Shown here piece after piece: positions 20,262 through 30,133 of a stretch of DNA of 64,000 bases. This DNA is from a virus. The notes beneath the pieces are model-generated. The model made no database searches, had not been told where the DNA came from, and was given only the letters and a program-made list of their open reading frames with translations. The stretch lies in IMG/VR virus record IMGVR_UViG_3300010334_000030, positions 62,001 through 126,000 of that record. The stretch is one strand, 5' to 3'. Within the stretch, counting starts at the first letter, position 1. Every line of letters starts with the position of its first letter. The position numbers were made by a program, and so were the translations under genes.

Positions 20262-22283
20262 TTATCCTGGGAAATACCATCCTCTTCTGGCAGAAGTTCC
20301 CCCCACTGTGTATTGATAAGGATTTGCTATAGTGCTTTGCCCTAGCCCCATCCAGTCGACGGCTGTGTATTTTGGCCCAGTTGTTCCAGGAAACCAAGAA
20401 GCAGAGTTATCAGTAATAAGAACTTTAACAAGATAAAATCCATTGGTCACACCATATGGGTTAGGATTACCCGTTTTAGTATTAAATACATAATCCTCAT
20501 AGATTGAAAATTTCACGCCTTGAACATACCAACAAGCAGGCTCCTCAGCACTAACAGTTGAGGCATAAGCGGTTTCTCTCCATTGGTATTCCGGAGCAGC
20601 AGTGGCTCCAAAATAATATTTAAGATTAATCCCTCCGGTAACACCATAACCATTTGGAGCTGTAGTGGCAAGCTTAGAATTAATAATATCAACAAATCCA
20701 CCAGTGACTCCGTGAGGAGGTACACCCATATTCGTCGGTCTGTTATTAGCATACATTAAATTTCCATCATAAGAATTTCCAGTAGCACCTGAAGCCCCGA
20801 TGGTAATAGTAACTGCTCTTACTGTCTGGGGAGTAAAGCTACGAGAATTGTTAAAATAAAACGTAAAAGTTAAAATAATATCAGACTGAGCCCACTTTCC
20901 GGATGGTAAAACTCCGCCCATTCTGAATGGTAGTTTACTGTAGTATCCAACACTTGTATCGAGTCGCGACTCACCACCATTTAGCAAAAGAGTAGCAGCA
21001 GGGGTTAAACGAGTAGTTGTTGATTCATATCCTCTGGATGTTAGACAAGCAAAGCTTGTATCATTTATGTAATTGGTTATTGCATAATTTGACCAATATC
21101 TGTTAGTATTCGGGGTGTTATCTTCCCGATAATAGGGATCAAGCGGAATTTGATTGTTAGTATCCGCATAATAAAACTTATACCCCAAAACACTACTATA
21201 AATATCACCAGGGTACATGTAATTTCCCACAGAATATCTAGATAGTCCTGAAATGTTAAAAGGGGATACTGATAAATCGGTTGCATCATAACCAAAATCG
21301 CTATTGTTCCATTGGTATATAGTCAATTTGATCAAGCCAGAACCACTATAAGGCTCTAAAGTAGTTAGAATGGACCCAGAAGAAATCGTCTGTCCGGTAA
21401 GCATACCTGGGGTAAGACCAGGATAACTAAATTCGAAAAATGGACTGTAATAATAAATAGGTTCTCCCTGAGAATGAAAGGATAGGTTTGACATACCAGA
21501 TCCGCCCGGTTGAAGAAGATTTACACATATAATAGGACCATTTCCGCCCAGTCCAACGTTAGTTGTAGATACAAAATCATAAGGATCAACAACAGCTGAT
21601 AAAAATCTTTGCGTCTTATGTGGCGTTGTGCTATTTGCAGCTGGATAGTCTGCTAGATTTAAAAAGTCTGTGATCCCACTTTTGTTGTACGTGACACTGG
21701 TTGATGCACTATAAAGATTTCCTGTCGGGCTCGTTACAGTAAGAATAGCTGATGCAGTATATGGCGAATAAGTCGATCCAGATTCAGAGCCTGTTAGATC
21801 TCCCCAGTCGAAAATGTTTTTTGTTACTGATATGTTCTGTTTAGATGTTCCTGTAAATCCCACAGCTCCACCAGTTCCAGGTATTAAAAACTGATAATAA
21901 TAAGACCCTGTAGCAGAACTCCTGATTGTGCCAGTAGCCTGGAATTTTACATTTTGACTCATATCGACAACATTGGAAGGAGATCCTATAGGAGCACCTG
22001 CTGTTGTAAGGGTAATTATAGAGAGGTTTTCAATTTCAGATACAACGGAAACGTAAGAGGGAATAAAAATTGTATCGGTTGCTCCAATAGAATCTGTTGC
22101 TGTCAATCCTGCTCCGTATCCAGATGGGTTCTTTACAATATATCTTGTCGTAATGTTTGGAGAACTTCCAGTTGACGGTGATCCCCCAGGCAGATTCCAC
22201 GTTCTAGTAACCACAGTTCCTGGGGTAGTGTCATAGTAGTAAATGTAATCTCCTTGAACTATATAAACTTTATTGTATGCCAT
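20262..22283 (-). CDS. Virion structural protein, probable fibre/baseplate periphery
   Basis: A 673-residue protein rich in Tyr, Thr, Gly, Ser and Pro with many short TG-x-TG and GATG-like runs. No domain was recognised. It starts with a short beta-looking segment (YIVQGDYIYYYD). It lies 26 nt upstream of the propeller adhesin and 29 nt downstream of the probable gp7-position protein, so it is likely part of the same late transcription unit. A GATATATA variant (AATATATA on the minus strand) lies about 21 nt upstream, overlapping the 3' end of the preceding gene. Confidence 0.58.
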   Translation of the reverse strand: MAYNKVYIVQGDYIYYYDTTPGTVVTRTWNLPGGSPSTGSSPNITTRYIVKNPSGYGAGLTATDSIGATDTIFIPSYVSVVSEIENLSIITLTTAGAPIGSPSNVVDMSQNVKFQATGTIRSSATGSYYYQFLIPGTGGAVGFTGTSKQNISVTKNIFDWGDLTGSESGSTYSPYTASAILTVTSPTGNLYSASTSVTYNKSGITDFLNLADYPAANSTTPHKTQRFLSAVVDPYDFVSTTNVGLGGNGPIICVNLLQPGGSGMSNLSFHSQGEPIYYYSPFFEFSYPGLTPGMLTGQTISSGSILTTLEPYSGSGLIKLTIYQWNNSDFGYDATDLSVSPFNISGLSRYSVGNYMYPGDIYSSVLGYKFYYADTNNQIPLDPYYREDNTPNTNRYWSNYAITNYINDTSFACLTSRGYESTTTRLTPAATLLLNGGESRLDTSVGYYSKLPFRMGGVLPSGKWAQSDIILTFTFYFNNSRSFTPQTVRAVTITIGASGATGNSYDGNLMYANNRPTNMGVPPHGVTGGFVDIINSKLATTAPNGYGVTGGINLKYYFGATAAPEYQWRETAYASTVSAEEPACWYVQGVKFSIYEDYVFNTKTGNPNPYGVTNGFYLVKVLITDNSASWFPGTTGPKYTAVDWMGLGQSTIANPYQYTVGGTSARRGWYFPG

Positions 22284-22312
22284 TTTAAATCAGATTTCTT
22301 AAATTATATATT

Positions 22313-25300
22313 TTAAATTATCATACTAGTGGTACCTCCGGTAGAGCCAAAAGAGACTTTAAATAAAGGACTACCCCCAGGAACACTACTAGGAGGAAGG
22401 TACGAAGAATTTGTTATAGAAAAATTATTAACGCTCAAATTTGTAGGCGGTGTATCCGTTGAGAGCGGTCCTGATTCAGTAGGAATTGGTCTATAATAAA
22501 AATTAGAAACGTACATGTCGGAGGACGAATTTAACTGATCTGCTAATTCTTGGATACTTAAACCTGCAATCCCTTGCTGTATAGTTATTCCTGTAGGAAA
22601 TGGATAAGATTCATTAGCTGTGCTTAATAATATATTATCACCCGGTCTTATATTATGAAGCTCGTACCCTCCTAACCAATCATTATTAAATTCAAAATCA
22701 TACCAACCGTGAGCGTATCCATTATCCCACGTGTTATCTTCAAACGTATTCCAGTTAATCCTTTTAGTTCCCCAATACTTAAGATTCTTATTGGGAAAGG
22801 TCAGTGAGTACTCTGGCCAGTAAACATATTTGGAATCAACGTTCAATCCACCTGTCATTCCAGTATCATAGGAATTTAAAATTATCGAGCCAGAAACAGA
22901 TAATGATACTTTTGATCCATTCTGGTTTGCCCCCAGATCAGATGGTGCTGTAATTTTAATTGTTGCCGGATCTGCTGTCGGATTATCGCAGGATGCAAAA
23001 TAGTCAGGATAGGTTCTTAATGAATTAACGGAGGAAACTATCGAGTTTACTGTTGAGTGAAGTGTATCACCAGCCTCGGAGGATCCAATAAGTCTATCGT
23101 TTATATAAATAGACATTTTCCCTGCTGAGGTCATCTTTTGATTTGGGTACCAAGAGGCGGAAACGTCTACGGTAAGTCTAGTTGGAGAAGAAGCAGTATA
23201 CACAGAGCTCCAACCAAGTTCAAGAATTATAGGAATCTCAAATGTTGTGTCCGATGTAACAATACAATTCCATCTCCCCATTATCTGTGGAACTGAATTT
23301 TGGATAGAAACTACGTCGCCAGTAGTTAAATTATGTGTGGATGCTGTTGTTACCGTAGCAAATCCATACTGAATACCAGTTATTAGATACGAAGAAATGT
23401 CGAGTATTCCCAAAACATTCTGGGTAATAACAATATTGCTATAAGCAGATGAAGGCTGTGTTTTTATTTTTACGTAAACATCCTGTCCCTCTTCTGCCTT
23501 GTTTCCATAATTTGAAAAATTAAGGATCTCTTCAGGAATTGATTTTTTAAGAACCTCTATAGAGGATCCTTCGGCAGGGAATTCCCAAATTGAGTTGTAT
23601 TCCTCCCATGCTTTGTAAGTGTCTTTCCAGTCATACGTTTCAACTTCTCTGAATCTTGTCCAAGCATCGACTTTAATTGTTTTTGGACTAACCTTTATTG
23701 CCCCATCTTTTATTACTGTATTTTTAAAATTAAATCCATCTATAACATTGCAGGTAACTTTGTACTCTCCTGTATAAGGAACAAAATGCGATAAACGGTA
23801 GAAGTCTGATATTGGTCCTCTGAAAATAAAATTATATGGGCTTCCGCTCTGAGTTGTTGATTTATTTACGATCCACTCTATCTCCACCATGTTGGAGAAA
23901 TCAATATTCGTCCAGGTTAGCAATCCATATTTTTGTGATGTTGCATAGAGGGAATACGAGTCAAATGTTACTGTTGGACCCCCATCCAGCTTAATGCTAT
24001 AAGTTTCATCAAGATAACTAACAACCGCAACTACAGTTCCATTCTGACCGTAATAAGAGCTATTTGGGGATTTTACATTAACTCTTGTTCCTATTGAAAA
24101 TATAGGAAGTATAACGGAGGTCCAGGTAAAATTCAATTCATCCCATGTCCATCTATCAGGGATAAGTTCTAAAACTACTGGCATTCCTATAGGATTCTGA
24201 TATGGAAGACCAGTAACAGGATCAACGTAAACAGGGTAATCGTAATTGTATGCACCATCTCCAAGATCCTTTATTTTTCCCTGCTGCTTTAAATCATAAA
24301 AATTTGAGATTGCAGAAATCATCGAGGAGTTCTGTGATGGGGAAAATCTTTGTTGCGAAGAAAGCGGATCTACAGTATTTCCAAGATCTGATATGGTGGA
24401 AGGTAAAACTGTGATCTGTCCATTTAGTAGAGATTTATTATTCGATGAAAAATAATAAACAGGCGATGTTTGGGTAGGATTAACATACCAGGTCATTGGC
24501 GATCCCCCTGATATAGCACCATTTCCGGTAAGACCAGTCGGAGCAACAATAGAGGATAAAGTTGGATCTGTTGTTATATAAAAATCAAATCCAGTGGTAC
24601 CTATAGAGAATTCATAGGATTTACCAGAGGTTACCGAGAAAGTTGGATTTGGTGTAAGATTAAGTGAATCTGAAATTCCTTTAAAGTATAAAGCACTGCC
24701 GGTGCCACCAGCAACGCTAGCTGTTATTTCATACTTATTGTAATAATTGGACGGAGCTTGTATAGAATTAGAATAAGGTCTAGTTGAAAAATTTCTAAGA
24801 TCCTCTAAAAATCCAAAATCAGGATTTGCTTTTATTTGAAAATCAAACCCAGCACTTATTTCTGATCTGTCCATAGTATCAGTCCAAACACGGGTATTAT
24901 AAATGTCAAAATAAACTCCCTCTCCAGTAATATCAACTATTCTAGCATTTAGAGGGAGATAGTCTCTTTTGAGCCTCTCTTTTAATGCAAACAGTTTTAT
25001 CAGAACTTCCTCCTGCGTAAATGCAAAAGCGTCAGTAACTTCAGGATACCCATAATCTGAATCATTCCCTGTCACTTTGTTGAGATCGTAATACAATCCA
25101 AATAAAGCAGTTTTTTTATATGTTTTACTTGGAAGTAGTGTATCCTGCGAGGAAAGATTAAGAACATAGTTTCCGTCCGAATCCGGGCCATACGTTTGTG
25201 TTAACTTATACTTTCCAGTGTTCTCATTATTTATAAGATCAGATATTTTATAGTTCTGACTGTATCCATTTGCTTCTTGATCTGCATTTATTTGATCTAG

Positions 25301-26566
25301 AAACTCTTGATTACTTTGAAGAGGTGATGTGACTTGAGTTTTACCATATTCTAGATTAAGCCAATACTCCTTTATTCTTAAATCTTGATAACCAAAGAAC
25401 TTAAGGGCATTAACTAGACCTTTATAACTACCTGCATATGGGAATATGCTTTCACCAGCCACCATTAGCTCTTTCCTTTTCTGGTTTATTTCAAGGTAGT
25501 TTGGCATTGGTTCCTCCGGGTCATGGTCTCTAAGAATAATCGAATCTGACTGGTAAAAAGCTCGTCCTAGATTTTTAAGAAGAACGTTAAATCTTTCGTC
25601 TTCCCCTACAATCTCACCGTAGAAATTCACCTCTAAAACCTTAACTGGGCTAGGTCCTGTTATATCCTCTACTACAAGTCTTCTCTCATAAATATCAGAA
25701 TAAAGATCACTAGAGTTAAGGGCAACATTTATCGATAATGATTCTGATGTGATATTTGATGACTCGATATACCCACCAACATTAGAGTAGTAGTCATCAC
25801 TAGCTATTGCATCTATCGGATAAACTACATTTGGATAATTTATTATTATTGGCTGTCCTTCTCCGCCAGGTAACCTATCCTCTATTTTATAAGTGAATAT
25901 GATCTCAGATACATCAGTTTCACCATATTTGTCATTATACCATCTCGTTCTCCATTTTCCCTGGGCGGTTCCACCTGTCCCTCCAGTGAATCCAGTATGC
26001 GGTAACCCATATTCAATAGATCCTAAAGGATTATACATTTCTTGAACAATAAAAATTTGCTCATTCTCATAGAGTCCAGAAGAAACTGGATCAAAATAAA
26101 TGCTTCCCTTAAAATATCCGCCTGGTCTGTACTCGTAGGATGTTTTAAAATAAACTTGATATCCTTGACTTATTGTCTTCTGACCTGAAACTTGCCCAGG
26201 ATAAAAGTTAACAGTATACGTTCCAACATTAGTTGAAATTGATGATATTTTACCTTTGAATTCTTGTTGTCCAGCAATTCTACCATATAGATAAACGTCC
26301 GCTCCTTTTAACAGAAAGTCAAAAATCTCTTTAGCCCAATCAGATATATTAAACCCATTTAAATCATTAAGATTAAATGTTAAAGATGCTGGATCGGAAT
26401 CAAGAAGATCCACATCAAATTCACCAACACTCGAAGATCCAGAAGAACTTCTAAAAGTGAATTTAGAGTCAAGTGGGGTTGGTCCAGTCGGGCCAACATA
26501 ATCAAAATTCAGGGGATCCCCGTGTTTATTAAAAAAGTTAAGCCTTCTATAAAAAAAATTAGACAT
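22313..26566 (-). CDS. Very large baseplate protein in the gp7 position
   Basis: A 1417-residue protein encoded after gp25, gp6 and a small gene, the place of gene 7 (baseplate wedge) in T4. Its first 200 residues look beta-rich. A helical segment near residues 370-400 (GLVNALKFFGYQDLRIKEYWLN) differs from the rest and may pack on the wedge core. Residues about 880-960 have a PKD/Ig-like pattern (YTGEYKVTCNVIDGFNF). T4 gp7 is about 1030 residues, so this is longer, with probable inserted surface domains. Homology to gp7 cannot be shown by eye; the call rests on gene order, size and mixed composition. Confidence 0.55.
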   Translation of the reverse strand: MSNFFYRRLNFFNKHGDPLNFDYVGPTGPTPLDSKFTFRSSSGSSSVGEFDVDLLDSDPASLTFNLNDLNGFNISDWAKEIFDFLLKGADVYLYGRIAGQQEFKGKISSISTNVGTYTVNFYPGQVSGQKTISQGYQVYFKTSYEYRPGGYFKGSIYFDPVSSGLYENEQIFIVQEMYNPLGSIEYGLPHTGFTGGTGGTAQGKWRTRWYNDKYGETDVSEIIFTYKIEDRLPGGEGQPIIINYPNVVYPIDAIASDDYYSNVGGYIESSNITSESLSINVALNSSDLYSDIYERRLVVEDITGPSPVKVLEVNFYGEIVGEDERFNVLLKNLGRAFYQSDSIILRDHDPEEPMPNYLEINQKRKELMVAGESIFPYAGSYKGLVNALKFFGYQDLRIKEYWLNLEYGKTQVTSPLQSNQEFLDQINADQEANGYSQNYKISDLINNENTGKYKLTQTYGPDSDGNYVLNLSSQDTLLPSKTYKKTALFGLYYDLNKVTGNDSDYGYPEVTDAFAFTQEEVLIKLFALKERLKRDYLPLNARIVDITGEGVYFDIYNTRVWTDTMDRSEISAGFDFQIKANPDFGFLEDLRNFSTRPYSNSIQAPSNYYNKYEITASVAGGTGSALYFKGISDSLNLTPNPTFSVTSGKSYEFSIGTTGFDFYITTDPTLSSIVAPTGLTGNGAISGGSPMTWYVNPTQTSPVYYFSSNNKSLLNGQITVLPSTISDLGNTVDPLSSQQRFSPSQNSSMISAISNFYDLKQQGKIKDLGDGAYNYDYPVYVDPVTGLPYQNPIGMPVVLELIPDRWTWDELNFTWTSVILPIFSIGTRVNVKSPNSSYYGQNGTVVAVVSYLDETYSIKLDGGPTVTFDSYSLYATSQKYGLLTWTNIDFSNMVEIEWIVNKSTTQSGSPYNFIFRGPISDFYRLSHFVPYTGEYKVTCNVIDGFNFKNTVIKDGAIKVSPKTIKVDAWTRFREVETYDWKDTYKAWEEYNSIWEFPAEGSSIEVLKKSIPEEILNFSNYGNKAEEGQDVYVKIKTQPSSAYSNIVITQNVLGILDISSYLITGIQYGFATVTTASTHNLTTGDVVSIQNSVPQIMGRWNCIVTSDTTFEIPIILELGWSSVYTASSPTRLTVDVSASWYPNQKMTSAGKMSIYINDRLIGSSEAGDTLHSTVNSIVSSVNSLRTYPDYFASCDNPTADPATIKITAPSDLGANQNGSKVSLSVSGSIILNSYDTGMTGGLNVDSKYVYWPEYSLTFPNKNLKYWGTKRINWNTFEDNTWDNGYAHGWYDFEFNNDWLGGYELHNIRPGDNILLSTANESYPFPTGITIQQGIAGLSIQELADQLNSSSDMYVSNFYYRPIPTESGPLSTDTPPTNLSVNNFSITNSSYLPPSSVPGGSPLFKVSFGSTGGTTSMII

Positions 26567-26569
26567 ATC

Positions 26570-27103
26570 TTAAAATACTCTTCTGTTATTTTTTTTAACT
26601 GTGTAGTTAAAAAAGTTTTTAATTTGTTTTGTACTTTCTACTAATCCATATATCACCATATCAAAGTAATGAAGTATTCCCTCTTTAATGGGATCTTTGT
26701 ATATTACACTTGAAAGAGTTCTTTTTAAAATCTGTTCCTTATAGATAAATCCCTCCTGAACGTTATCATTTACGCTATCCCTTATATCATAAATATTCTG
26801 GGTTGGATCATATTCATACCAATGCCTTTCCATTGGAATTTTAGGAAGTTCTTTCATCAATTTGCGATAATCTTTACTATCCGAACAAGGTGCAAATTTA
26901 TACTCTTTACTATTTGCTAAAATTAATCTGTACCCAGAGCATCCTATATTATAGGCTCTAGATTCTGCCAGATCTTGTGTATCATAAATATCTCTAGAAT
27001 TATAGAAAGTTGATGATGATGTCTGAGGCTTTATCCCTACCTGAGTATAGTTTATCCCTTTATCGGGATCGGGGAAAAACGGGGAGTATTCTTTTTCTGC
27101 CAT
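26570..27103 (-). CDS. Small baseplate-region protein of unknown function
   Basis: A 177-residue soluble protein with no recognised family. The N-terminal third is Pro/Ser/Asp-rich, the middle is charged and the C-terminus is basic, ending KKNNRRVF. It is 2 nt from gp6 upstream and 3 nt from the giant gp7-position gene downstream, so tight co-expression is expected. The position suggests a baseplate wedge accessory or assembly factor. Confidence 0.55.
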   Translation of the reverse strand: MAEKEYSPFFPDPDKGINYTQVGIKPQTSSSTFYNSRDIYDTQDLAESRAYNIGCSGYRLILANSKEYKFAPCSDSKDYRKLMKELPKIPMERHWYEYDPTQNIYDIRDSVNDNVQEGFIYKEQILKRTLSSVIYKDPIKEGILHYFDMVIYGLVESTKQIKNFFNYTVKKNNRRVF

Positions 27104-27105
27104 TC

Positions 27106-28833
27106 TTAGTTAGAAGATTTTGTAATTTGAGCCTTGGTGTTAGCATTTAATTCCGCTCTGTAATCTTTCTTAGTAGTAGAAGATACACTCATATTTAATG
27201 GTCCTGGTTTTCCTTCTACTATACCCTCCGTATAAGTTATACCGTTTCTATCTGTCCAACCACCTCTTAAAACTACAAGCTCATTTCTACCTATAACTAT
27301 ATCTCCGAAATCATTAAGTCCTAACAACTGCGACATTTGTTGATCGGATATATTTGTAAGATCCTTCATCTTTGACTGATTCTCCTCGTTCTTTTGACCA
27401 ACAAAGTAGAGATTGACTGAATCGACACCATCTATAGATTCAACTATAGCTATCAAATCGGATTTAGGAATATAATCCCTTCTTGTCGTATTTAGCATAT
27501 ACGTAGATATTCTTTTCCTAATTTCTTTCTTTACTGATTCTGGATCATACCCTTCAAAAATAGTAAAAACAACATTCGTAACATATCTAGATATTACAGG
27601 ATCAACTATTTGTATTACCGTTGTAGCTATCATAGATCCTGAATCCTGAATAAGTTTAACTATCATTTTTTTCTGTGGTTCTGTTAATAGAAAATCTTCA
27701 ACAGGAACACTGAAATAATCTTGATTAGACGAGATGTTAAGTGTAATATTAGGTATCAAATAAAGATAAACAACATTATCATCGTCCAAGTAATCGTCGT
27801 CAAAAGTAGAGAATGCTTGTATTTGAGAAAATATACCAAGTTTATCTAGAAAGATCTCATAATTTTGGGCATTTGCAAAAACAAACGATCTACTAACTTT
27901 AGGAGCAACCAGTCTTATTAAATTGGTAGAGTCTGGATTTGTTCCAAACATCGGATCTATACTTTGTTTAATATCTAAATAATTTCCAAGATCCACTTCT
28001 TTACCAAAAAGATCTGTGCCTGTTTGGTTGAATTTATAACTTATTGGATTATCTTTAGTGGATGCAACATTACCTCCTGTTCCTACATTTTGAAGGTATT
28101 CTATTCTTATTTTAGATCCCTTCTGGGGAACCATTCCAAAATTAGAATTACCGAAATAAATATCTATGCCTTCCTGAATTCCACTCTTGACGAGATATCC
28201 CTTTTTGTTTAGAGGGATGTCATAAAGAGAATCGTATCTTTTCCATTTTTCCTCATTAACATAAACATCAACATAAAATTGATCTACAAATGAAGCGGAT
28301 TGTATAGGAATACTAAAGCTCTGTAGAGAAAGACCTGTTCCTGTAACTGTAAAAGAATTAAATACACCCTGAACTATTTTACATCTAATTGGATTAGTTC
28401 CTCCTGTAAGCGGAATTGTTAATTTCTGAGCTCCTAGAACGAGCGAGTAAGTTCTACCGTTCTCTTGACATCTTATTTGTGTGTGGTTACTTAGAATGAT
28501 ACATCCCCCTCCAACATCAGACTGTAATGTGTTCCAGGAAACAAAAACTTCACCCTGAGCCGATGTCGATCTTCCCGGATCATATCCAGAAATTCTAGCC
28601 AAGCTTCTTACTGAATAATCCCTTGTAGCATTTTCTATATTTAGCTCCGTAATAGAATCCTCGATAAAGTATAATATCATTTGCGATAGATTCTGAACGA
28701 CAAACAAAATTTGTCCCCATGCAGAAGCAACTGTGAACAAATTTACGGTCTGGTTATAAGTATCCTGTAGAAAATTAAAGGTGTCAGTTAAGAGTCCGTT
28801 AATCAGGATGTTATTTTTCTTAAAAATATTCAT
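27106..28833 (-). CDS. gp6: Baseplate wedge protein, gp6/baseplate-J-like
   Basis: A 575-residue protein directly after gp25, as in T4 and in contractile injection systems, where gp6/Afp11/TssF-like wedge proteins follow gp25. The N-terminus has the typical pattern of a helical leader, then SVRSLARISGYDPG and a beta-rich domain (residues about 65-200). The C-terminal half has the VKKEIRKRISTYMLNT ... IPKSDLIAIVESIDGVDSVNLYF segment characteristic of the baseplate-J family (residues about 430-490). T4 gp6 is 660 residues, so the length is reasonable. It should form the inner iris of the baseplate wedge. Confidence 0.85.
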   Translation of the reverse strand: MNIFKKNNILINGLLTDTFNFLQDTYNQTVNLFTVASAWGQILFVVQNLSQMILYFIEDSITELNIENATRDYSVRSLARISGYDPGRSTSAQGEVFVSWNTLQSDVGGGCIILSNHTQIRCQENGRTYSLVLGAQKLTIPLTGGTNPIRCKIVQGVFNSFTVTGTGLSLQSFSIPIQSASFVDQFYVDVYVNEEKWKRYDSLYDIPLNKKGYLVKSGIQEGIDIYFGNSNFGMVPQKGSKIRIEYLQNVGTGGNVASTKDNPISYKFNQTGTDLFGKEVDLGNYLDIKQSIDPMFGTNPDSTNLIRLVAPKVSRSFVFANAQNYEIFLDKLGIFSQIQAFSTFDDDYLDDDNVVYLYLIPNITLNISSNQDYFSVPVEDFLLTEPQKKMIVKLIQDSGSMIATTVIQIVDPVISRYVTNVVFTIFEGYDPESVKKEIRKRISTYMLNTTRRDYIPKSDLIAIVESIDGVDSVNLYFVGQKNEENQSKMKDLTNISDQQMSQLLGLNDFGDIVIGRNELVVLRGGWTDRNGITYTEGIVEGKPGPLNMSVSSTTKKDYRAELNANTKAQITKSSN

Positions 28834-28841
28834 TTTCTAAA

Positions 28842-29213
28842 TTATGTTATTCTTAAAGTTATTGTTGGACTTAATCCTCCATCAGAAGGGAGCATAAAAT
28901 CTAAAGTTGCTACGTCTCTTTGAGTTCCTTGAAAAAAATTGAGATCGTAACTTCCGCCAAGTGTTGAAAAAAGAGGAATGTAGGTCGTTAAAAAAGTATC
29001 AAGTTCATTCTTAAGACCTGATTCTGATACATTAAGATTAAAGATAAGATCCTCCAGATTTAGTCCAAATCTAGGATCTCCTAACACTTCACCTTTGTTT
29101 GTTAGAAGCAACATCTTCAATTGGCCAGTACAAATCTCTACAGGATCTGTCGTCTCTATCTGATATGGATTATATTTTGGGTCTTGTGGATCCCTATTGT
29201 AAAGTTCTTTCAT
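28842..29213 (-). CDS. gp25: Baseplate wedge protein gp25 (GPW/gp25 family)
   Basis: A 123-residue protein, close to T4 gp25 (132 residues). The signature NKGEVLGDPRFGLNLEDLIF lies in the middle and contains the family's G-E-x(3)-D/N-P-x-F-G-x(4)-L core. In contractile tails gp25 plugs the wedge core to the first sheath ring and nucleates sheath polymerisation. The gene stands first in its unit: a terminator ends the upstream gene and a GATATATA box lies 22 nt before its start. It is followed 8 nt later by gp6. Confidence 0.92.
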   Translation of the reverse strand: MKELYNRDPQDPKYNPYQIETTDPVEICTGQLKMLLLTNKGEVLGDPRFGLNLEDLIFNLNVSESGLKNELDTFLTTYIPLFSTLGGSYDLNFFQGTQRDVATLDFMLPSDGGLSPTITLRIT

Positions 29214-29235
29214 ACTTAAATGCTAATACTGATAT

Positions 29236-29243
29236 TATATATC
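29236..29243 (-). promoter_or_regulatory. GATATATA late-promoter-like box for gp25-gp6 operon
   Basis: Exact minus-strand GATATATA, 22 nt upstream of the gp25 start and just downstream of the terminator of the preceding unit. This is the arrangement expected for a new transcription unit. Confidence 0.58.
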
Positions 29244-29268
29244 TCAATTTCATAAGAGCCACAACAAA

Positions 29269-29293
29269 TAAAAAACCCCGGAAATTCCGGGGT
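29269..29293 (-). terminator. Rho-independent terminator
   Basis: Stem ACCCCGGAA / TTCCGGGGT (29275-29293) around a tight A-rich centre. On the minus strand it is followed by a run of at least six U. It lies 25 nt after the stop of the gene ending at 29318. Confidence 0.88.
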
Positions 29294-29317
29294 CTTTGGA
29301 TATTTTTTCGGTATTCT

Positions 29318-30118
29318 TTAATTCCACTGCAAGAAATAGCTAGGTGTATTCTCACCATTAATCATTTCCATAACCTCCTGAAGCTCCGCTTCACCCGTAG
29401 CTTTTATATCACCAGAATTTACTTGTATTCCACCAGGAAGATTATAGTTAAACACGGAAAGCATATTAGCTAACGCTATCTTAGATTTAGCTATACAGTA
29501 TCTAACAAACAATTCATCTTTAAAAAGGTCTTCGTCATTTATAGCAACAAAGCATCTAACTGCTACGTCAACCCCACCTACCCCAAATCCCTGAGCTAGC
29601 TGTCCATTTGAATTAGCGGATGTTCCACCCTTACCAGATCTTGATGGATCCCTACCCAGGATGGTTAAGTTCTTTGTGTTCTTGTTCCATTTAAATGCAA
29701 AAGTATTTAGAAGGTAAGCTCTAGATAAATCAAAATAGGAGTACATTACCGTTCTATAAACTAGATTATCTCCAACAAAAGGAGAAAGTAAAAGTTCAGA
29801 TCCTAAAAGTTTAGAGTCGCTAAAATCTCTATCCGGATTTCCTGAAATTCCTGATCCTCCAACTTCCCTTACATCATAAACAGTCACGATAGACTCAGGC
29901 AATTTAATTTGTCTGGTTGCTCTAAATTCTTTATGTTGAAATATTGCATTTTTAAGAATAAAAACTCTATCCTCCACAGCATACTGGTAATTGTCTCTAA
30001 ACCATGACTTAGCACGTCCTATAATTCTTTCAACCTCTTGTTTGTTTAGGTTATATGGGAGAGCACAGCTAAAGGATAGCGCGTCTTCTATTTCCTGAAT
30101 TAAACCATCTAATATCAT
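29318..30118 (-). CDS. Virion protein, connector/neck-like, unassigned
   Basis: A 266-residue protein. The N-terminus is helical with a W-F-x-D-N-Y segment (residues about 36-45). The C-terminal 70 residues have the pattern LF-x-D-E-L-F-V-R-Y-C-I-A-K-S-K-I-A-L followed by LPGG and an acidic helix. Structural proteins with this architecture are common in T4-like and jumbo phages, but no gene number can be assigned safely. It follows the amidoligase-like gene by 15 nt and ends with a strong terminator. It could be a neck or tail-completion protein or a baseplate component. Confidence 0.6.
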   Translation of the reverse strand: MILDGLIQEIEDALSFSCALPYNLNKQEVERIIGRAKSWFRDNYQYAVEDRVFILKNAIFQHKEFRATRQIKLPESIVTVYDVREVGGSGISGNPDRDFSDSKLLGSELLLSPFVGDNLVYRTVMYSYFDLSRAYLLNTFAFKWNKNTKNLTILGRDPSRSGKGGTSANSNGQLAQGFGVGGVDVAVRCFVAINDEDLFKDELFVRYCIAKSKIALANMLSVFNYNLPGGIQVNSGDIKATGEAELQEVMEMINGENTPSYFLQWN

Positions 30119-30133
30119 TTTCTTAGGGTTATT

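Noticed and set aside
20961-20972. 12-bp perfect palindrome GAGTCGCGACTC
   Set aside because: Isolated, within coding sequence and not repeated elsewhere that I noticed; no evidence for a binding site.
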